From positions 1-40,775 of the forward strand of contig JANWZI010000026.1 of the NCBI GenBank assembly GCA_025054695.1: a stretch of DNA of 40,775 nucleotides, given 5' to 3'. Of the stretch, positions 31,727 through 40,775 are shown in pieces (positions within the stretch are counted from its first letter, which is position 1; every line of letters starts with the position of its first letter). The position numbers and the translations under genes were made by a program. The DNA comes from Myxococcota bacterium. GTDB lineage: Bacteria > Myxococcota_A > Polyangia > Polyangiales > JANWZI01. The notes below the pieces were generated by a model that was given only the letters and a program-made list of their open reading frames with translations, ran no database searches and was not told the origin of the DNA.

Positions 31727-32835
31727 GAGGCTCCGGGCGCCTGCAGCCGAGGCGGGGGCTCCACCGACGGGGGACCGAGCGAATCGCGCACCGGCTCCGA
31801 GGGAGCCCCGATGGATTCGAGCTCCCGCGTCACGCGCCGCAACAGCGCCTGCTTGACGTGGAAGGGAAGGAACGCTGCCTTGAAGCCGTTGGTCACGATG
31901 CGCTTGATGTCGTCCAGCCCGAGCCCCATCTGCGTGTGGCACAGCCACAGCTCGCGGCTGACGGTCGTGTCGGTGATGAGGCGGTTGTCCGTGTTCACGG
32001 TCACGCGCAGCCCGAGGTCGTGATAGAGCTTGAGCGGGTGGCTCGCCAGGTCGCGCACCGCGCCCGTCTGCACGTTGCTCGACGGGCAGCACTCGAGCGC
32101 GATCCGATGGTCGTTGACGTAGTGCAACAGATCCCCGTCCTCGCGCAGGCGGCATCCGTGCCCGATGCGGTGTGCGCCGCAAACGTGGATCGCCTGGTGG
32201 ATGGACTCGGGGCCGTACGCCTCTCCCGCGTGGATGGTCACGTTGATGTTGTTGTCGCGGACGAGCTGGAAGGCGGCCAGATGGTGCTTGGCCGGATGGT
32301 CGTACTCGGCGCCCGCCAGATCGAAGGCGACGACGCCGCGGTTCTTGTAGGCCACGGCGAGCTGGGCCATCTCGAGCGAGGATTCGGGGGAAATGTTGCG
32401 GATGCCGCAAATGATGACGTTTGCGAGGATCCCGAAGTCCTTTTGCGCTTCCATCAGCCCCGCGAGCACCGCCTCGACGACGGCCGTCAACCGAAGGCCC
32501 CGCCGCGTGTGCAGCATGGGCGAGTAGCGCACCTCCATGTAGCGCACGTTCTCGCGCGCGGCGTCGGCGCAAAGCTCGTAGGCCACGCGCCGCAGCGACT
32601 CCTCGGTCTGCATGACGCGGAGCGTGATGTCGAACGCCTTGAGGTACTCGACGAGCGAGCCCGTGTTCTCGCCGCAGTGCAGGGCGCGCCGCAATGCGTC
32701 GGGGGTGCGGGCGGGCAGCTCGACGCCATCGGACTCGGCGAGCTCGATGATGGTCTCGAGCCGCAGCGAGCCGTCCAGGTGGACGTGCAGGTCCGTCTTC
32801 GGCAGTTGCTCGAAGAGCGAGAGCGGAAGCGGCAT
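31723..32835 (-). CDS. add: Adenosine deaminase
   Basis: 370 residues from ATG 32835, the family start; the frame extends to 33372 over the amidase promoter and is not coding there. It hydrolytically deaminates adenosine and deoxyadenosine to inosine. Zinc and catalytic residues are seen in order: LHVHLDGSL (H17, H19), [21 protein letters not shown] with the zinc His and general-base Glu, [19 protein letters not shown], and TVNTDNRLI, where the more usual TDDP is TDN, a variant found in actinobacterial-type enzymes. All metal ligands appear present. It is divergent from the amidase at 32936 across 100 bases. Its stop lies in element E7. Confidence 0.93.
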   Translation of the reverse strand: MPLPLSLFEQLPKTDLHVHLDGSLRLETIIELAESDGVELPARTPDALRRALHCGENTGSLVEYLKAFDITLRVMQTEESLRRVAYELCADAARENVRYMEVRYSPMLHTRRGLRLTAVVEAVLAGLMEAQKDFGILANVIICGIRNISPESSLEMAQLAVAYKNRGVVAFDLAGAEYDHPAKHHLAAFQLVRDNNINVTIHAGEAYGPESIHQAIHVCGAHRIGHGCRLREDGDLLHYVNDHRIALECCPSSNVQTGAVRDLASHPLKLYHDLGLRVTVNTDNRLITDTTVSRELWLCHTQMGLGLDDIKRIVTNGFKAAFLPFHVKQALLRRVTRELESIGAPSEPVRDSLGPPSVEPPPRLQAPGAS

Positions 32836-32935
32836 CGAGAAATCGTAGCGACGCGGCACGGCCGCCGCAAACGTCGACGGGGGTGCCCGAGAAGAGCGCG
32901 CCCGAGCGAGGCGGTCCGTCGCCGGGGAGAGATCC

Positions 32936-34396
32936 ATGAGCGACCTGCTGTTGCGTTCGGGAAGCGAGCTGGCGGGGGCGATCGCGCGCGGCGAGATCGC
33001 GGCCGTCGACGTCGTGCGCGCGCACATCGAGCACCTTCGACGCGTCGAGCCACGTCTGCGCGCTGTCGCCGGCGAACGATGCGCGGATGCGCTCCGAGAG
33101 GCGGCCGCGTTCGACCGGCTGCGCCGCGAGGCAGGCCCCGAAGCCCTGCCGCGCTGGGCCGGCGTCCCCTGCACCGTAAAGGAAGCCATCGCCCTGGCCG
33201 GGATGCCGAACAGCGGCGGTTCGTGGCACCGCCGTGCCGTGCGGGCGACCGAGGACGCGCCAGCCGTCGCGCGGCTGCGGGCCGCCGGGCTCGTGCCCGT
33301 CGCGGTCGGCAATGCGAGCGAGCTCGGCGTGTGGATGGAGACGATCAACCCGGTGCACGGACGCACCCGCAACGCCTACGACCGCAGGCGCACCGCCGGA
33401 GGCTCCACGGGAGGGGACGCCGCGCTGGTGGGCGCCGGAGCGGTTCCCGTCGCGCTCGGAGCCGACGGCGGCGGCTCCATTCGCATTCCCGCCTTCTTCA
33501 ACGGCGTCTTCGGCCACAAGCCGAGCGCCGGGCTGGTGCCCATCGAGGGGCAGTTCCCGCTGCCGACGGGGCCCGCCGCGCGGCTCGTCGCCGTCGGGCC
33601 CATCGCGCGCCGGGCCGCCGACCTGTGGCCCGTGCTTCGCCTGCTGGCGGGCGAGGGCGACGGCGCTGCGGGCGGCGATGGCCTCCGAGGCGATCCGGCG
33701 TGCGTCGAGGTGCGCGCGCTGCGCGTGCTCGACGTGCGCGATCCGCGAATCGATCGCCTCGATGCCGCCCTGGATCACGCGCAACGGCGCGCCGTGAGCC
33801 ATCTGCGAAGCCTCGGTTGCGACGTTCGCGCCACGCGACTGGACGCCTTCGACGGAGCGCTCGAGGTGTGGCTGTCCGTGCTCGCGTCGAGCCGCTCCGA
33901 GCCCTTCGAACGGCTGGCCGGGGGCGGAGAGCCGCTTCGACTCGCGGTCGAGCTGCTGCGCGCCGCCATCGGCAGACCCCGCTACACGTTGCCCACGCTC
34001 GCGATGGTCGCCCTCGAGCGGGTCGCGCGCGCGGTGCGCTGGGATCACGGTCGCGCGCTGCGCCGACTCGAGGAGGTGCGCGCCCGTGTCCTCGACCTCG
34101 TCGCGCCGGACGCCGTGCTGCTCTGCCCGCCGCATCCGGTCGTCGCACCCCGGCATCGCGAGCCGCTGCTGCACCCGCGTCGCGCGGCCTGCACCGCCCT
34201 GTTCAATCTGCTCGAGATGCCGGCGACGGCCGTCCCGATGGGCCTCGATGCGCGCGGCCTGCCCGTCGGTGTGCAGGTGGCCGCCGCGCCTGGACTCGAC
34301 GCCCTGCCCATCGCCGTCGCGCTCGAGCTCGAGCGGGCCTTCGGCGGCTGGGTACCGCCGCCGTGGACGGGACTGCGCCCGACCGAGACGGCGTGA
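32936..34396 (+). CDS. Amidase signature enzyme
   Basis: 486 residues from ATG 32936, preceded by GGGGAGAG. Amidase-signature residues are seen: catalytic Lys in [11 protein letters not shown] (about 78-88), the Gly/Ser-rich loop [18 protein letters not shown] with the cis-Ser, and [22 protein letters not shown], which carries the nucleophile Ser. The fold hydrolyses carboxamides or esters through Ser-cisSer-Lys. The usual GGSSGG is GGSTGG, still compatible with activity. The substrate cannot be read from sequence; it is not in a gatCAB operon and lacks gatC, so a Glu-tRNA amidotransferase subunit is unlikely. It ends 94 bases before the RCC1 lipoprotein start, with no hexamer array. Confidence 0.9.
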   Translation: MSDLLLRSGSELAGAIARGEIAAVDVVRAHIEHLRRVEPRLRAVAGERCADALREAAAFDRLRREAGPEALPRWAGVPCTVKEAIALAGMPNSGGSWHRRAVRATEDAPAVARLRAAGLVPVAVGNASELGVWMETINPVHGRTRNAYDRRRTAGGSTGGDAALVGAGAVPVALGADGGGSIRIPAFFNGVFGHKPSAGLVPIEGQFPLPTGPAARLVAVGPIARRAADLWPVLRLLAGEGDGAAGGDGLRGDPACVEVRALRVLDVRDPRIDRLDAALDHAQRRAVSHLRSLGCDVRATRLDAFDGALEVWLSVLASSRSEPFERLAGGGEPLRLAVELLRAAIGRPRYTLPTLAMVALERVARAVRWDHGRALRRLEEVRARVLDLVAPDAVLLCPPHPVVAPRHREPLLHPRRAACTALFNLLEMPATAVPMGLDARGLPVGVQVAAAPGLDALPIAVALELERAFGGWVPPPWTGLRPTETA

Positions 34397-34490
34397 ATGT
34401 CGTCGCACCGACGGGCAGGACCACCGCCAACGGCGGCCCGGCACGCCCGGGGCGTGCCGCGCCTTGTGGATACGCCCATCCGTTGACAGC

Positions 34491-35990
34491 ATGGATCGTC
34501 GGGCGATGGGGTCGTCGCGAGTGCGCGGGCTCGGCATCGTGCTCGGCCTGATTGCCTGCGGTCAGCAGCCCCGGCCCATCGTCCTGGATGCGGAGACCGA
34601 CACGCCCGGCGACCGGGAGGACGCGGATGCGGGTTGCAGCACCGACGAGGCCTGTGACGACGGCTACTTCTGCACCGGCCGGGAGCGCTGCATGCCCGAC
34701 GGCCGATGCGCGGCCTCCGCGGTCCCCTGCCCGCCCACGGCGTGCGACGAGGCGGCCGATCGATGCCTCGAACCGTGCGGGGAGCCCGGGGCCGGCGGCT
34801 GCGCGCCCGAGGCGACCTGTTGCGGCGAAGCGGGCTGTCGGGACGTTCGTCGCGACGTCGCACACTGCGGAGCCTGCGGTCGGGCCTGCGACGTCGATGC
34901 GCGCTGCGAAGACGGCCACTGCGTTCCGAGCGCGGGCGTACGCACGACCGCAATCGCGCTCGGCGCCTGGCATTCCTGCGCGCTCACGGCCCTGGGCGAG
35001 GTTCGCTGCTGGGGGCGGAACGAATTCGGACAGCTCGGTAACGGGACGACACGCTCGAGCCGGACACCCGTCGTCGTGCGCGGACTGACCGCGGCCGCTG
35101 CGCTCACTTCCGGAGCGTGGCATGCGTGCGCGACGACGACGGACGGTGGCACCTGGTGCTGGGGGCGCAACGACTGGGGCCAGCTCGGGAACGGATCGAC
35201 CGAGTCGCGCGAGGAGCCCGTCCTCGTAATGGGCCTCGACGGCGTCCGGCGGCTCGTCGCCGGAGAGCAGCACACGTGCGCGATCACCGCGGCCGGCGAG
35301 TTGCACTGCTGGGGACAGAACGACTTCGGCCAGCTCGGCGACGGAACGACCGTGAGACGCATCCGACCGGTGCGGATCACCTCGCTGCCACCGGTGGCAG
35401 CCGCCGCCGCCGGTGCGTTCCATACGTGCGCGATCACCGCGGCCGGTGAGTTGTACTGCTGGGGACAGAACGACTTCGGTCAGCTCGGCGACGGGACGAC
35501 CTCGAGGCGAACCAGTCCCACGCCGGTCACGGGGCTCGGCAGCGTCGCGACCGTCTCGGCGGGCTCGTGGCACACTTGTGCCGTCACGGCCGCGGGCGAG
35601 ACGCATTGCTGGGGCCGGAACGACTTCGGTCAGCTCGGCGACGGAACGACCGAGCGGCGGACGCGCCCCACGCGGCTCGCCGGCCTGCACGATGCCTCCG
35701 GGATCGCGGGCGGTCGCTTTCACACCTGCGCGCATCGTGCCGACGGGACGGTGTCCTGCTGGGGACACAACGCGTTCGGACAGCTCGGCGACGGCAGCTC
35801 GACGCGTCGAGAGCGACCGGTCCCGGTGCGAGGGCTCGTTGGCGTGACCGCGCTCGGCACCGGCTGGCATCACGGGTGTGCTCTGTCCGGCGACGCCCAC
35901 CCGCACTGCTGGGGCAACAACGAAGCCGGACAGCTCGGCGACGGAAGCACGACCCACCGGTCCGCGCCGGTCCGGGTCGTCGATCCGTGA
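34491..35990 (+). CDS. RCC1-repeat beta-propeller lipoprotein
   Basis: 499 residues. Start ATG 34491 ([10 protein letters not shown]..); ATG 34506 is equally possible, and neither has a clear ribosome-binding site. The signal ends VLGLIAC. Two short Cys-rich modules follow ([34 protein letters not shown]), then seven RCC1-type repeats from about 160, each with (W/F/Q)H(T/S/A)CA...G...CWG.N.(F/W)GQLG(D/N)G(T/S). Seven units make a complete seven-bladed propeller, each blade with two Cys likely disulphide bonded. It is probably a surface-exposed binding protein; the ligand is unknown. Blades 3-6 are nearly identical at DNA level, suggesting recent unit duplication. Confidence 0.88.
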   Translation: MDRRAMGSSRVRGLGIVLGLIACGQQPRPIVLDAETDTPGDREDADAGCSTDEACDDGYFCTGRERCMPDGRCAASAVPCPPTACDEAADRCLEPCGEPGAGGCAPEATCCGEAGCRDVRRDVAHCGACGRACDVDARCEDGHCVPSAGVRTTAIALGAWHSCALTALGEVRCWGRNEFGQLGNGTTRSSRTPVVVRGLTAAAALTSGAWHACATTTDGGTWCWGRNDWGQLGNGSTESREEPVLVMGLDGVRRLVAGEQHTCAITAAGELHCWGQNDFGQLGDGTTVRRIRPVRITSLPPVAAAAAGAFHTCAITAAGELYCWGQNDFGQLGDGTTSRRTSPTPVTGLGSVATVSAGSWHTCAVTAAGETHCWGRNDFGQLGDGTTERRTRPTRLAGLHDASGIAGGRFHTCAHRADGTVSCWGHNAFGQLGDGSSTRRERPVPVRGLVGVTALGTGWHHGCALSGDAHPHCWGNNEAGQLGDGSTTHRSAPVRVVDP

Positions 35991-36161
35991 CCTGCTCGCG
36001 TCCTCGAGCGCGCTCGTCGGCGTGACCGAGCCTTCGCATTGGCGATCGGGCCGAGTCCGTGGCCGAGGTAGCCTGCGAAGCCCCGTCCGAGCCCGACCCC
36101 CGGCCCGGCCGCGTGGCTCCACGCGCGGACGGCAACCCACGCACCCGGACGGGGTCGTCAG
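35988..36161. repeat. Worn element-like sequence between convergent stops
   Basis: This convergent gap resembles a decayed family copy. The left part holds GTGACCGAGCCTTCGC, GGCGATCGGGCCGAGTCC and GTGGCCGAGG, and the middle CGTCCGAGCCCGACC, recalling the hexamers and the GGCG.GAT.GGCC block of E4. The right end read on the minus strand is CTGACGACCCCGTCCG, whose TGA (36160-36158) stops the downstream lipoprotein gene. Hexamers are few and irregular, so this is tentative. Confidence 0.3.
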
Positions 36162-36859
36162 GGACAGGGACGCAACACGATGCTCCCGTCCTCCGCGCGG
36201 TACTCGCGGCCGCACACGAGCGCGCACTCGCGTTCGAGGTCGTAGCCAATGCGATAGACCGCACCCCCCTCGAGATGCACGTCGAGCGCCGCTTCGCAGA
36301 CAGGAACGTAGTGGACCCGCGTGCCCAGACGGAACGACGCAGACCGGAAACCGGCGTGGCCGGACCCGTACGCATAGCGCTCGTCGAAGCCCAGCGACAT
36401 GCGGATCTGCCGTGGCCCCGGTCGCAGGCTCACGGTCACCACGGGTCCCGCACCTCTGCCCACGCGCCGGTGTACGAAGCCGTCTCCGAAAAAGACTCGT
36501 TCCCTGCCCATCCTGGTGAACGAGGGCCGGCGGCCGCGGAAGTGCACGATGGCCGGATTGTCGATCGGAACCGTCTGCATCGGCGGCTCGTCGAGCACTT
36601 CGCAAAGTTCCTCGCCCTCGTCCCGGCGCTCCGAGATCTGACACTCCAACCATCCCATCCGGCCGCAACCCCGCACCTCGAAGAAGCGCCTCGGCCGAGC
36701 GGGGGCGTGCCGTCCATCGAGCTCGAACACCTCGACGTCACTGCAATCCCACGCTTCTTGGGCCACCTGTCGCGACAGCGCAATGGGCCGATACGGCTCG
36801 AAGAAGCATCCCGACACGATCAGGGAACATGCACCGACGAGGAAAGCTCGGCACGTCAT
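36158..36859 (-). CDS. Lipoprotein of duplicated lipoprotein/barrel module, copy 1
   Basis: 233 residues from ATG 36859. Signal peptide with lipobox LIVSGC (Cys18). The mature protein is beta-rich and carries regularly spaced Cys. The C-terminal region (YRIGYDLERECALVCGREYRAEDGS) is clearly paralogous to that of the lipoprotein at 37719 (YRIAYDLDRDCTLFCAREVATTDG), as are the PCP/PCS termini. It follows the barrel gene at 36875 by 15 bases and is probably the last gene of an operon running 39262 to 36158. I do not recognise a named domain. It probably sits in the outer membrane facing the periplasm together with the barrel. Confidence 0.75.
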   Translation of the reverse strand: MTCRAFLVGACSLIVSGCFFEPYRPIALSRQVAQEAWDCSDVEVFELDGRHAPARPRRFFEVRGCGRMGWLECQISERRDEGEELCEVLDEPPMQTVPIDNPAIVHFRGRRPSFTRMGRERVFFGDGFVHRRVGRGAGPVVTVSLRPGPRQIRMSLGFDERYAYGSGHAGFRSASFRLGTRVHYVPVCEAALDVHLEGGAVYRIGYDLERECALVCGREYRAEDGSIVLRPCP

Positions 36860-36874
36860 GTCGACCTCGCTGTC

Positions 36875-37690
36875 CTAGAACGAAACGTCGAGTCCAGCTC
36901 CGACGGTCAAGTACGGCAAGACAACGACCCACTCGACCTGGTCGTCCCCGGCACGGCCCGAAGCTCGAATCGAACGACCGCCGACCGCGAGGTCGTAGAC
37001 CAATCCGACCGGAGCGAGGCGGAGCCGCCCTCCGATGGCCACCGCGTACGCGGTCCCCACGCCGCCGGAAACGGTCTCGACCCCGGTGCCGAAGTCCAGC
37101 CGCTCCCATTCCCTGCTTCGCGGCCAGAGCAGCGTGATTCCTCCACGCAGATCCACGAAGAAAGCATCGACCACAGGATGCCGAAGCGCGTAGAGCCGCA
37201 CGCACGGCGTGGCCTCCAGCCACCAACCCGGCCCCATCGCCGTGGACGAGTAACCGTCTGTGGGAACGTCGTACGATCCCGACGCCCCGAGCACGAAGAC
37301 CCCGAGCGACAGCCATCGCGTGATGCCGCGTTCGAGGTTCAGGCCGAATTGATACGTACTATTCCCCTCCAATCGCTCGCGCGTGTACAGCTCGCGGTTC
37401 CGTTCGAGGCGGAAGATGCCCCCGGTGATGGGCCCGACGCCCGCCACGATGCCCACGGTCGTCCGCAGGTAGGGATCGGGCTCGTCGTCGAGCGGCCCGG
37501 CGGGGGGATCGGTCGGTTCGATCCTCCCCGGCATCCAGCCTTCGACCAGCACGGGCGGCGGCTCGGGGCCGGATTGCAATTGGGCGTGGAGGGCGCAGGG
37601 GCTGCCGACGAGCCATGCCACGGCGACCCTCCCGAGCCAGCGTGCCGTGCACGACGACGCAGTGCAATCGCGAGACACGAACCGATTCAT
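36875..37690 (-). CDS. Outer-membrane beta-barrel protein, copy 1
   Basis: 271 residues from ATG 37690, preceded by AGGAG. The ORF continues upstream to 38431, but that part overlaps the next gene and is not coding. Signal peptide (WLGRVAVAWLVGSPCALHAQ), a short Pro-rich segment, DDEPDPYLR, then about ten amphipathic strands (ITGGIFRLERNRELYTRERLEGNSTYQFGLNLERG among the first) and a C-terminal GLDVSF with the terminal Phe needed for BAM insertion. The Pro-rich block with LDDEPDPYLR is shared with the protein at 38498 (LHDEPDPFVR), showing paralogy. It is probably a small barrel of the surface-antigen or transporter type; substrate unknown. Confidence 0.75.
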   Translation of the reverse strand: MNRFVSRDCTASSCTARWLGRVAVAWLVGSPCALHAQLQSGPEPPPVLVEGWMPGRIEPTDPPAGPLDDEPDPYLRTTVGIVAGVGPITGGIFRLERNRELYTRERLEGNSTYQFGLNLERGITRWLSLGVFVLGASGSYDVPTDGYSSTAMGPGWWLEATPCVRLYALRHPVVDAFFVDLRGGITLLWPRSREWERLDFGTGVETVSGGVGTAYAVAIGGRLRLAPVGLVYDLAVGGRSIRASGRAGDDQVEWVVVLPYLTVGAGLDVSF

Positions 37691-37718
37691 CGTGGGCTCC
37701 TCGCTTTCTTCGCCGCGC

Positions 37719-38501
37719 TCACGAACAGGGTGTCGTGGCGACGCGACCGTCCGTCGTGGCCACTTCCCGTGCGCAAAAGAGCGTACAGTCTCGATCGAGG
37801 TCGTAGGCGATGCGGTAGCGCTCCCCCGGCGCAAACGTGAAGGTCGCTTCCGCCTCGCACAGAGGGTTGTAGACCTCGGCGTCCCTCCACTCCAGGGTTC
37901 TCGTCCTGTGCGTGACGAAGCACGTGGCAGTCCCGGATGGCCCACACGGCATGGGGAGGATGGACCCGCGCTCGACGACCTCGAGCTCGGGTTGCGGCGC
38001 GAGCGTTCCGAGTCGCAAACGCACGTGATGCAAACCCGGGCGGGTGCGCAGGGCGAGCGTCGGTCCACTGCCGGGGAACACGAAGCGGTTCGTGTAACCA
38101 TCCTCGAAAGCGACCCATTCGACGAACCGTTCGTGGCCCTCCCCGCGATGTCCGTGGATGAGGACGACGGGCGCGGTCGTCTCCCGCGGTGGCTGCAGCG
38201 GCGGAAGATCGAGCCGCGCACACAGAGCACGCCCGCGCGCGAACTGCGGCCCGCAGGCGACGTGGACACGCCGGCCACAGCCATCCGCCACCAGAAACAC
38301 GTGATCGTCCCGGTGAACGGAGTCATAGGCCGGGTCGATGCGACGGATCTCGACCCGCTCGCAGTCGAGGAGCGATGCGGCCAATCGGCGCGCCGCAGCG
38401 ACGGGGCGCGGACTGCCGAGCGACTCGGCATGGGCGCAGCCGACGATCGCGACGACCGTGGACAGCGCGCCGAGCGAAGGGCTCCGCACGGCGACGTTCA
38501 T
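37719..38501 (-). CDS. Lipoprotein of duplicated module, copy 2
   Basis: 260 residues from ATG 38501, preceded by GGAGGGACGGAC. The start overlaps the stop of the barrel gene upstream (ATGA). Lipobox VVAIVGC (Cys22). It has the same plan as the lipoprotein at 36158: a Cys-poor N-terminal half with HGHRGEGHERFVEWV, and a C-terminal half with PLCEAEATFTFAPGERYRIAYDLDRDC. Local identity is highest over that last block. The 17 bases between its stop and the next barrel's ribosome-binding region make cotranscription likely. No catalytic motif is visible. Confidence 0.78.
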   Translation of the reverse strand: MNVAVRSPSLGALSTVVAIVGCAHAESLGSPRPVAAARRLAASLLDCERVEIRRIDPAYDSVHRDDHVFLVADGCGRRVHVACGPQFARGRALCARLDLPPLQPPRETTAPVVLIHGHRGEGHERFVEWVAFEDGYTNRFVFPGSGPTLALRTRPGLHHVRLRLGTLAPQPELEVVERGSILPMPCGPSGTATCFVTHRTRTLEWRDAEVYNPLCEAEATFTFAPGERYRIAYDLDRDCTLFCAREVATTDGRVATTPCS

Positions 38502-39262
38502 GTCCGTCCCTCCGTGAGGGGGACGTCGATGCCGCCGGCGAATGCGAAGTTTCCATGGTCGAGTCGAAGGGAGTCGCTCCCGCTCCACGACGAAGTCGAA
38601 TGACGCCGGATGACCATCTCGAAGACGAGACTGACTCCGTCCTCGGAGAATGGGCTCGCGCGCAGACCGAGCGAACCGCCGGCCACCCAGCCCCACGCGG
38701 TCGCGCGACCCTCGCGCGACAAATGCCCCGGAAGCAGCACGAAGGCCGGTCCGACGAAGCCACTGACGAACACCTCGAAGTCCACGGTCGCCAGCAGGCG
38801 CAATCGCGCGAACGCCGTCAGGTCCGACAACAACCCGCGGCGGGACGCGGCGTCAGCTGGGGGCTCGGTCCTCCATGCCCAGGCGCCCCACGCCCCTCCG
38901 CTCGAGAACCAGCGCGACCACTGCCACTCGAGCTCGATGCTCGCTCCGAACGACGCGGCCTGCGGTTCGCGGCGATCCGCCTCCGTCGCCTCGGCGGACG
39001 CGTCGCGAACGCGTGCGTCCCCGCCCAACATCCACTCGGCGAGTCCCAACAGGCGCCCACGAACGAACGGATCGGGCTCGTCGTGCAGCGGCTCGCTCGG
39101 CGGCTGCACGTCGAGGGGCGCGGGGGCCCCCCATCCCGTGAACAGTCCGTCTGGACGCTGGGCTGCGCCGCTCGAAGCGCATGCCGGCAGCGCGTAAACC
39201 ACGGCGAGCGACCCCACGGCCAAGGCCGTCGCGCATTCCGACGATCTTCGCGAAGGGGACAT
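38498..39262 (-). CDS. Outer-membrane beta-barrel protein, copy 2
   Basis: 254 residues from ATG 39262; the ribosome-binding site is weak and the frame extends further to 39925 over the ATP-grasp gene, which is not coding. Signal-like N-terminus (ALAVGSLAVVYALPACASSG) with a possible lipobox. LHDEPDPFVR resembles the copy at 36875. Amphipathic strands (ASIELEWQWSRWFSSGG, FEVFVSGFVGPAFVLLPG, GLRASPFSEDGVSLVFEMV) and GNFAFAGGIDVPL near the end. It starts the probable operon 39262-36158: barrel, lipoprotein, barrel, lipoprotein. It ends in Thr rather than Phe, so the barrel assignment is less secure than for copy 1. Confidence 0.65.
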   Translation of the reverse strand: MSPSRRSSECATALAVGSLAVVYALPACASSGAAQRPDGLFTGWGAPAPLDVQPPSEPLHDEPDPFVRGRLLGLAEWMLGGDARVRDASAEATEADRREPQAASFGASIELEWQWSRWFSSGGAWGAWAWRTEPPADAASRRGLLSDLTAFARLRLLATVDFEVFVSGFVGPAFVLLPGHLSREGRATAWGWVAGGSLGLRASPFSEDGVSLVFEMVIRRHSTSSWSGSDSLRLDHGNFAFAGGIDVPLTEGRT

Positions 39263-39425
39263 GAATGACGAGCAGGCCTGGGCTCCGAGTCCCGATTGCG
39301 AACCTCGCGGCCGCCGCACGCTACCAGACATCGGACGCAAACGGCTCGTGTTGCGAGTCGACACGGTGCAGGGGGCCGGCGAGAAACGCCCCGACCTACC
39401 CCCAGCCTCAGGTAGGATCGCGCCC

Positions 39426-40640
39426 ATGCGCCCCGTCGTCTTCGTCGCGCCCTTTCCGCTCGAGACCACGATGCGTTTCGCGCGCGCCGCGGCCGCGCTC
39501 CCGGGCGTGCGCCTGCTCGGCGTCGTCCGAGAGTTGCCGCGCGGACGCGACCGGGCGCTGTACGCCGACGTCGAGCGCGTGGCCGATCCGCTCGACGCGG
39601 GCCAGCTCGAGGCCGCGGTCCGACGTCTGGCGGCGCGGCACGGCCGGCCGCATCGGCTCGTGGGCGTGCTCGAGCCGCTCCAGGTGCAACTCGCCGAGGT
39701 GCGCGAGCGGCTCGGGATCCCCGGAACGGACGTGCGGACGGCGACGTTGTTCCGCGACAAGGCACGCATGAAGGAGGCACTGCGCGCGGCGGGGTTGCCC
39801 TGCGCCCGCCACCGGCTGCTCACGTCCGTCGCAGAGGGCGAGGCGTTCGCGGCGGAGGTGGGACTGCCGCTCGTGCTCAAGCCGCCGGCGGGCATGGGCT
39901 GCAAGGCCACCTGGCGCGTCGACAACCGCGAACAGCTTCGTTCGGCGCTCGAGGCCGCGCGGCCGAGCCCCGATCACCCCGTGCTCGCCGAGGAGTTCTT
40001 GCGAGGCACCGAGCACAGTCTGGAGACGATCACGGTCCGGGGCCGGCCACGCTTCTGGTCCGTCACGCGCTACGCGCCGACGCCGCTCGAGGTCATGGAG
40101 CATCCGTGGATCCAGTGGTGCATTCAGGCGCCACGGGATCTGTCGGGTCCGCAGTGGACCGCGGCCCGCGACCTGGGCATCGCCGCAGTCCGTGCGCTCG
40201 GTCTCGGCGATGGATTCACGCACATGGAATGGTTCCGCAGGCCCGACGGAACGCTCGCGATCGGCGAGATCGCGGCGCGGCCTCCGGGCGCCAACATCGT
40301 GCGGGTGACGGGGCTCGCGTACGACGCGGACCTGTATCGCGCGTGGGCACGCGCGGTCATCGACGGAGCCTACGATCCGGTGGGCGAACGGCGCCATTCG
40401 GTCGGATGCGCGTTTCTGCGGGGCCCCGGGCGCGGACGCGTCGCGGCGATTCGCGGGCTGGAACAGGCCCAGCAGCGGGTGCGCGGTCTGGTGGAAGAGG
40501 TTCGACTGCCGCGCCTCGGCACTCCGAAGTCCGACTCGTACGAGGGGGACGGCTACGTCATCGTGCGCCATCGCGACGACGACGTGGTCGAGCGCGCCCT
40601 GCGCGCGATCATCGAGACCGTGCGCATCGAATACGCGTGA
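39426..40640 (+). CDS. ATP-grasp domain ligase-like protein
   Basis: 404 residues from ATG 39426, the first start matching a Rossmann-like N-terminus (MRPVVFVAPFPLETTMRFARA); the ORF begins at 39261 with non-family sequence. The central ATP-grasp domain has the Lys and loop LVLKPPAGMGCKATWRVD, the VLAEEFLRGTEHSLETI strand, MEWFRRPDGTLAIGEIAARPPGANI with the metal-binding Glu and Asn (positions about 265-290), and a C-terminal domain (VIDGAYDPVGERRHSVGCAFLRGPGRG). The layout is that of carboxylate-amine ligases such as PurT/BacD-type enzymes, which join a carboxylate to an amine through an acyl-phosphate. The natural substrate cannot be read from the sequence. The stop is followed at once by the E8 array. 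Confidence 0.88.
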   Translation: MRPVVFVAPFPLETTMRFARAAAALPGVRLLGVVRELPRGRDRALYADVERVADPLDAGQLEAAVRRLAARHGRPHRLVGVLEPLQVQLAEVRERLGIPGTDVRTATLFRDKARMKEALRAAGLPCARHRLLTSVAEGEAFAAEVGLPLVLKPPAGMGCKATWRVDNREQLRSALEAARPSPDHPVLAEEFLRGTEHSLETITVRGRPRFWSVTRYAPTPLEVMEHPWIQWCIQAPRDLSGPQWTAARDLGIAAVRALGLGDGFTHMEWFRRPDGTLAIGEIAARPPGANIVRVTGLAYDADLYRAWARAVIDGAYDPVGERRHSVGCAFLRGPGRGRVAAIRGLEQAQQRVRGLVEEVRLPRLGTPKSDSYEGDGYVIVRHRDDDVVERALRAIIETVRIEYA

Positions 40641-40775
40641 GGCCGAGGCCGATTCCGAGACCGAGACTGAGCCCGAGTTCGAGTCCGAGTCGGAGGTCCG
40701 AGCCCGAGACCGAGACCGAGCCAGAGCCCGAGACCGAGCCTGAGTCCGAGTCCGAGCCCGAGACCGAGTCCGCCT
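40638..40775 (+). repeat. Hexamer element E8, cut by window end
   Basis: Directly after the ATP-grasp stop (TGA 40638-40640) the sequence runs as GAGGCC, GAGGCC, GATTCC, GAGACC and further GAGNCC hexamers to the window end, with one single-base insertion near 40697. The terminus CTGACGGCGG and leader are absent here, the copy beginning straight with hexamers. Its right end is outside the window. Confidence 0.6.

Noticed and set aside
33372..34537. Long minus-strand frames across the amidase region
   Set aside because: They are reading-frame shadows of the amidase. The adenosine deaminase starts at 32835 with its family N-terminus.

Overview
The window is about 70% G+C, gene-dense chromosomal DNA of a kind typical of Myxococcota; I infer order Polyangiales (Sandaracinus-like), without a database match. 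The reasons are the gene content. There are many lipoproteins and Cys-rich surface proteins, two vWA proteins, MopE-type Cys/Asp repeats, a MYXO-CTERM-like tail, an RCC1 propeller lipoprotein, a Hanks-type kinase, and a sigma54 activator with an FHA domain. No rRNA, tRNA, CRISPR array, phage or insertion-sequence transposase was seen.

Layout. 1-7.1 kb: a vWA lipoprotein, divergent from a triple-repeat lipoprotein, then a rhomboid-like membrane protein without visible catalytic residues, then a lipoprotein/outer-membrane-barrel operon whose barrel gene has a one-base frameshift. 7.2-14.4 kb: regulation and signalling, with a TGS1-like methyltransferase, an FHA-sigma54 activator overlapping rpe, a divergent Ser/Thr kinase, a zinc-ribbon YIP1 membrane protein, a cyclic-nucleotide-binding protein and Hsp20. 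14.7-24.7 kb: metabolism and membrane, with sucA, an AidB-like acyl-CoA dehydrogenase, a lipase maturation factor overlapping a GGCT-fold gene, riboflavin synthase, and an EamA transporter overlapping a YndJ-like gene. 25.1-30.4 kb: one 1,778-codon ORF that looks like two surface proteins joined end to end. 30.7-34.4 kb: a Lon-N-type protein, adenosine deaminase and an amidase. 34.5-40.6 kb: an RCC1 lipoprotein, a tandemly duplicated lipoprotein/barrel gene pair, and an ATP-grasp enzyme.

The most unusual feature is a dispersed family of non-coding-looking elements, at least nine copies in 40.8 kb (two cut by the window edges). The core of each is an imperfect hexanucleotide array (GAGNCC)n. 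The best-preserved ends carry an inverted terminal sequence close to CTGACSGCGGCGGTCRCGTT. The elements lie only between genes. In most copies the CTGA of the terminus supplies the TGA stop of the adjoining gene; the copy at 30418-30683 gives stops to both convergent neighbours. Inside the left terminus a roughly 50-nt block is conserved in length and partly in its -1-frame translation (LTAAV.LLDVAEGCC). I propose a MITE-like or REP-like family specialised for gene 3' ends. A transcriptional or coding role for the tail is an open alternative.

Start codons were chosen from ribosome-binding sites, lipoboxes and family starts, and several remain uncertain. All functions come from motif recognition by eye; no similarity search was run.
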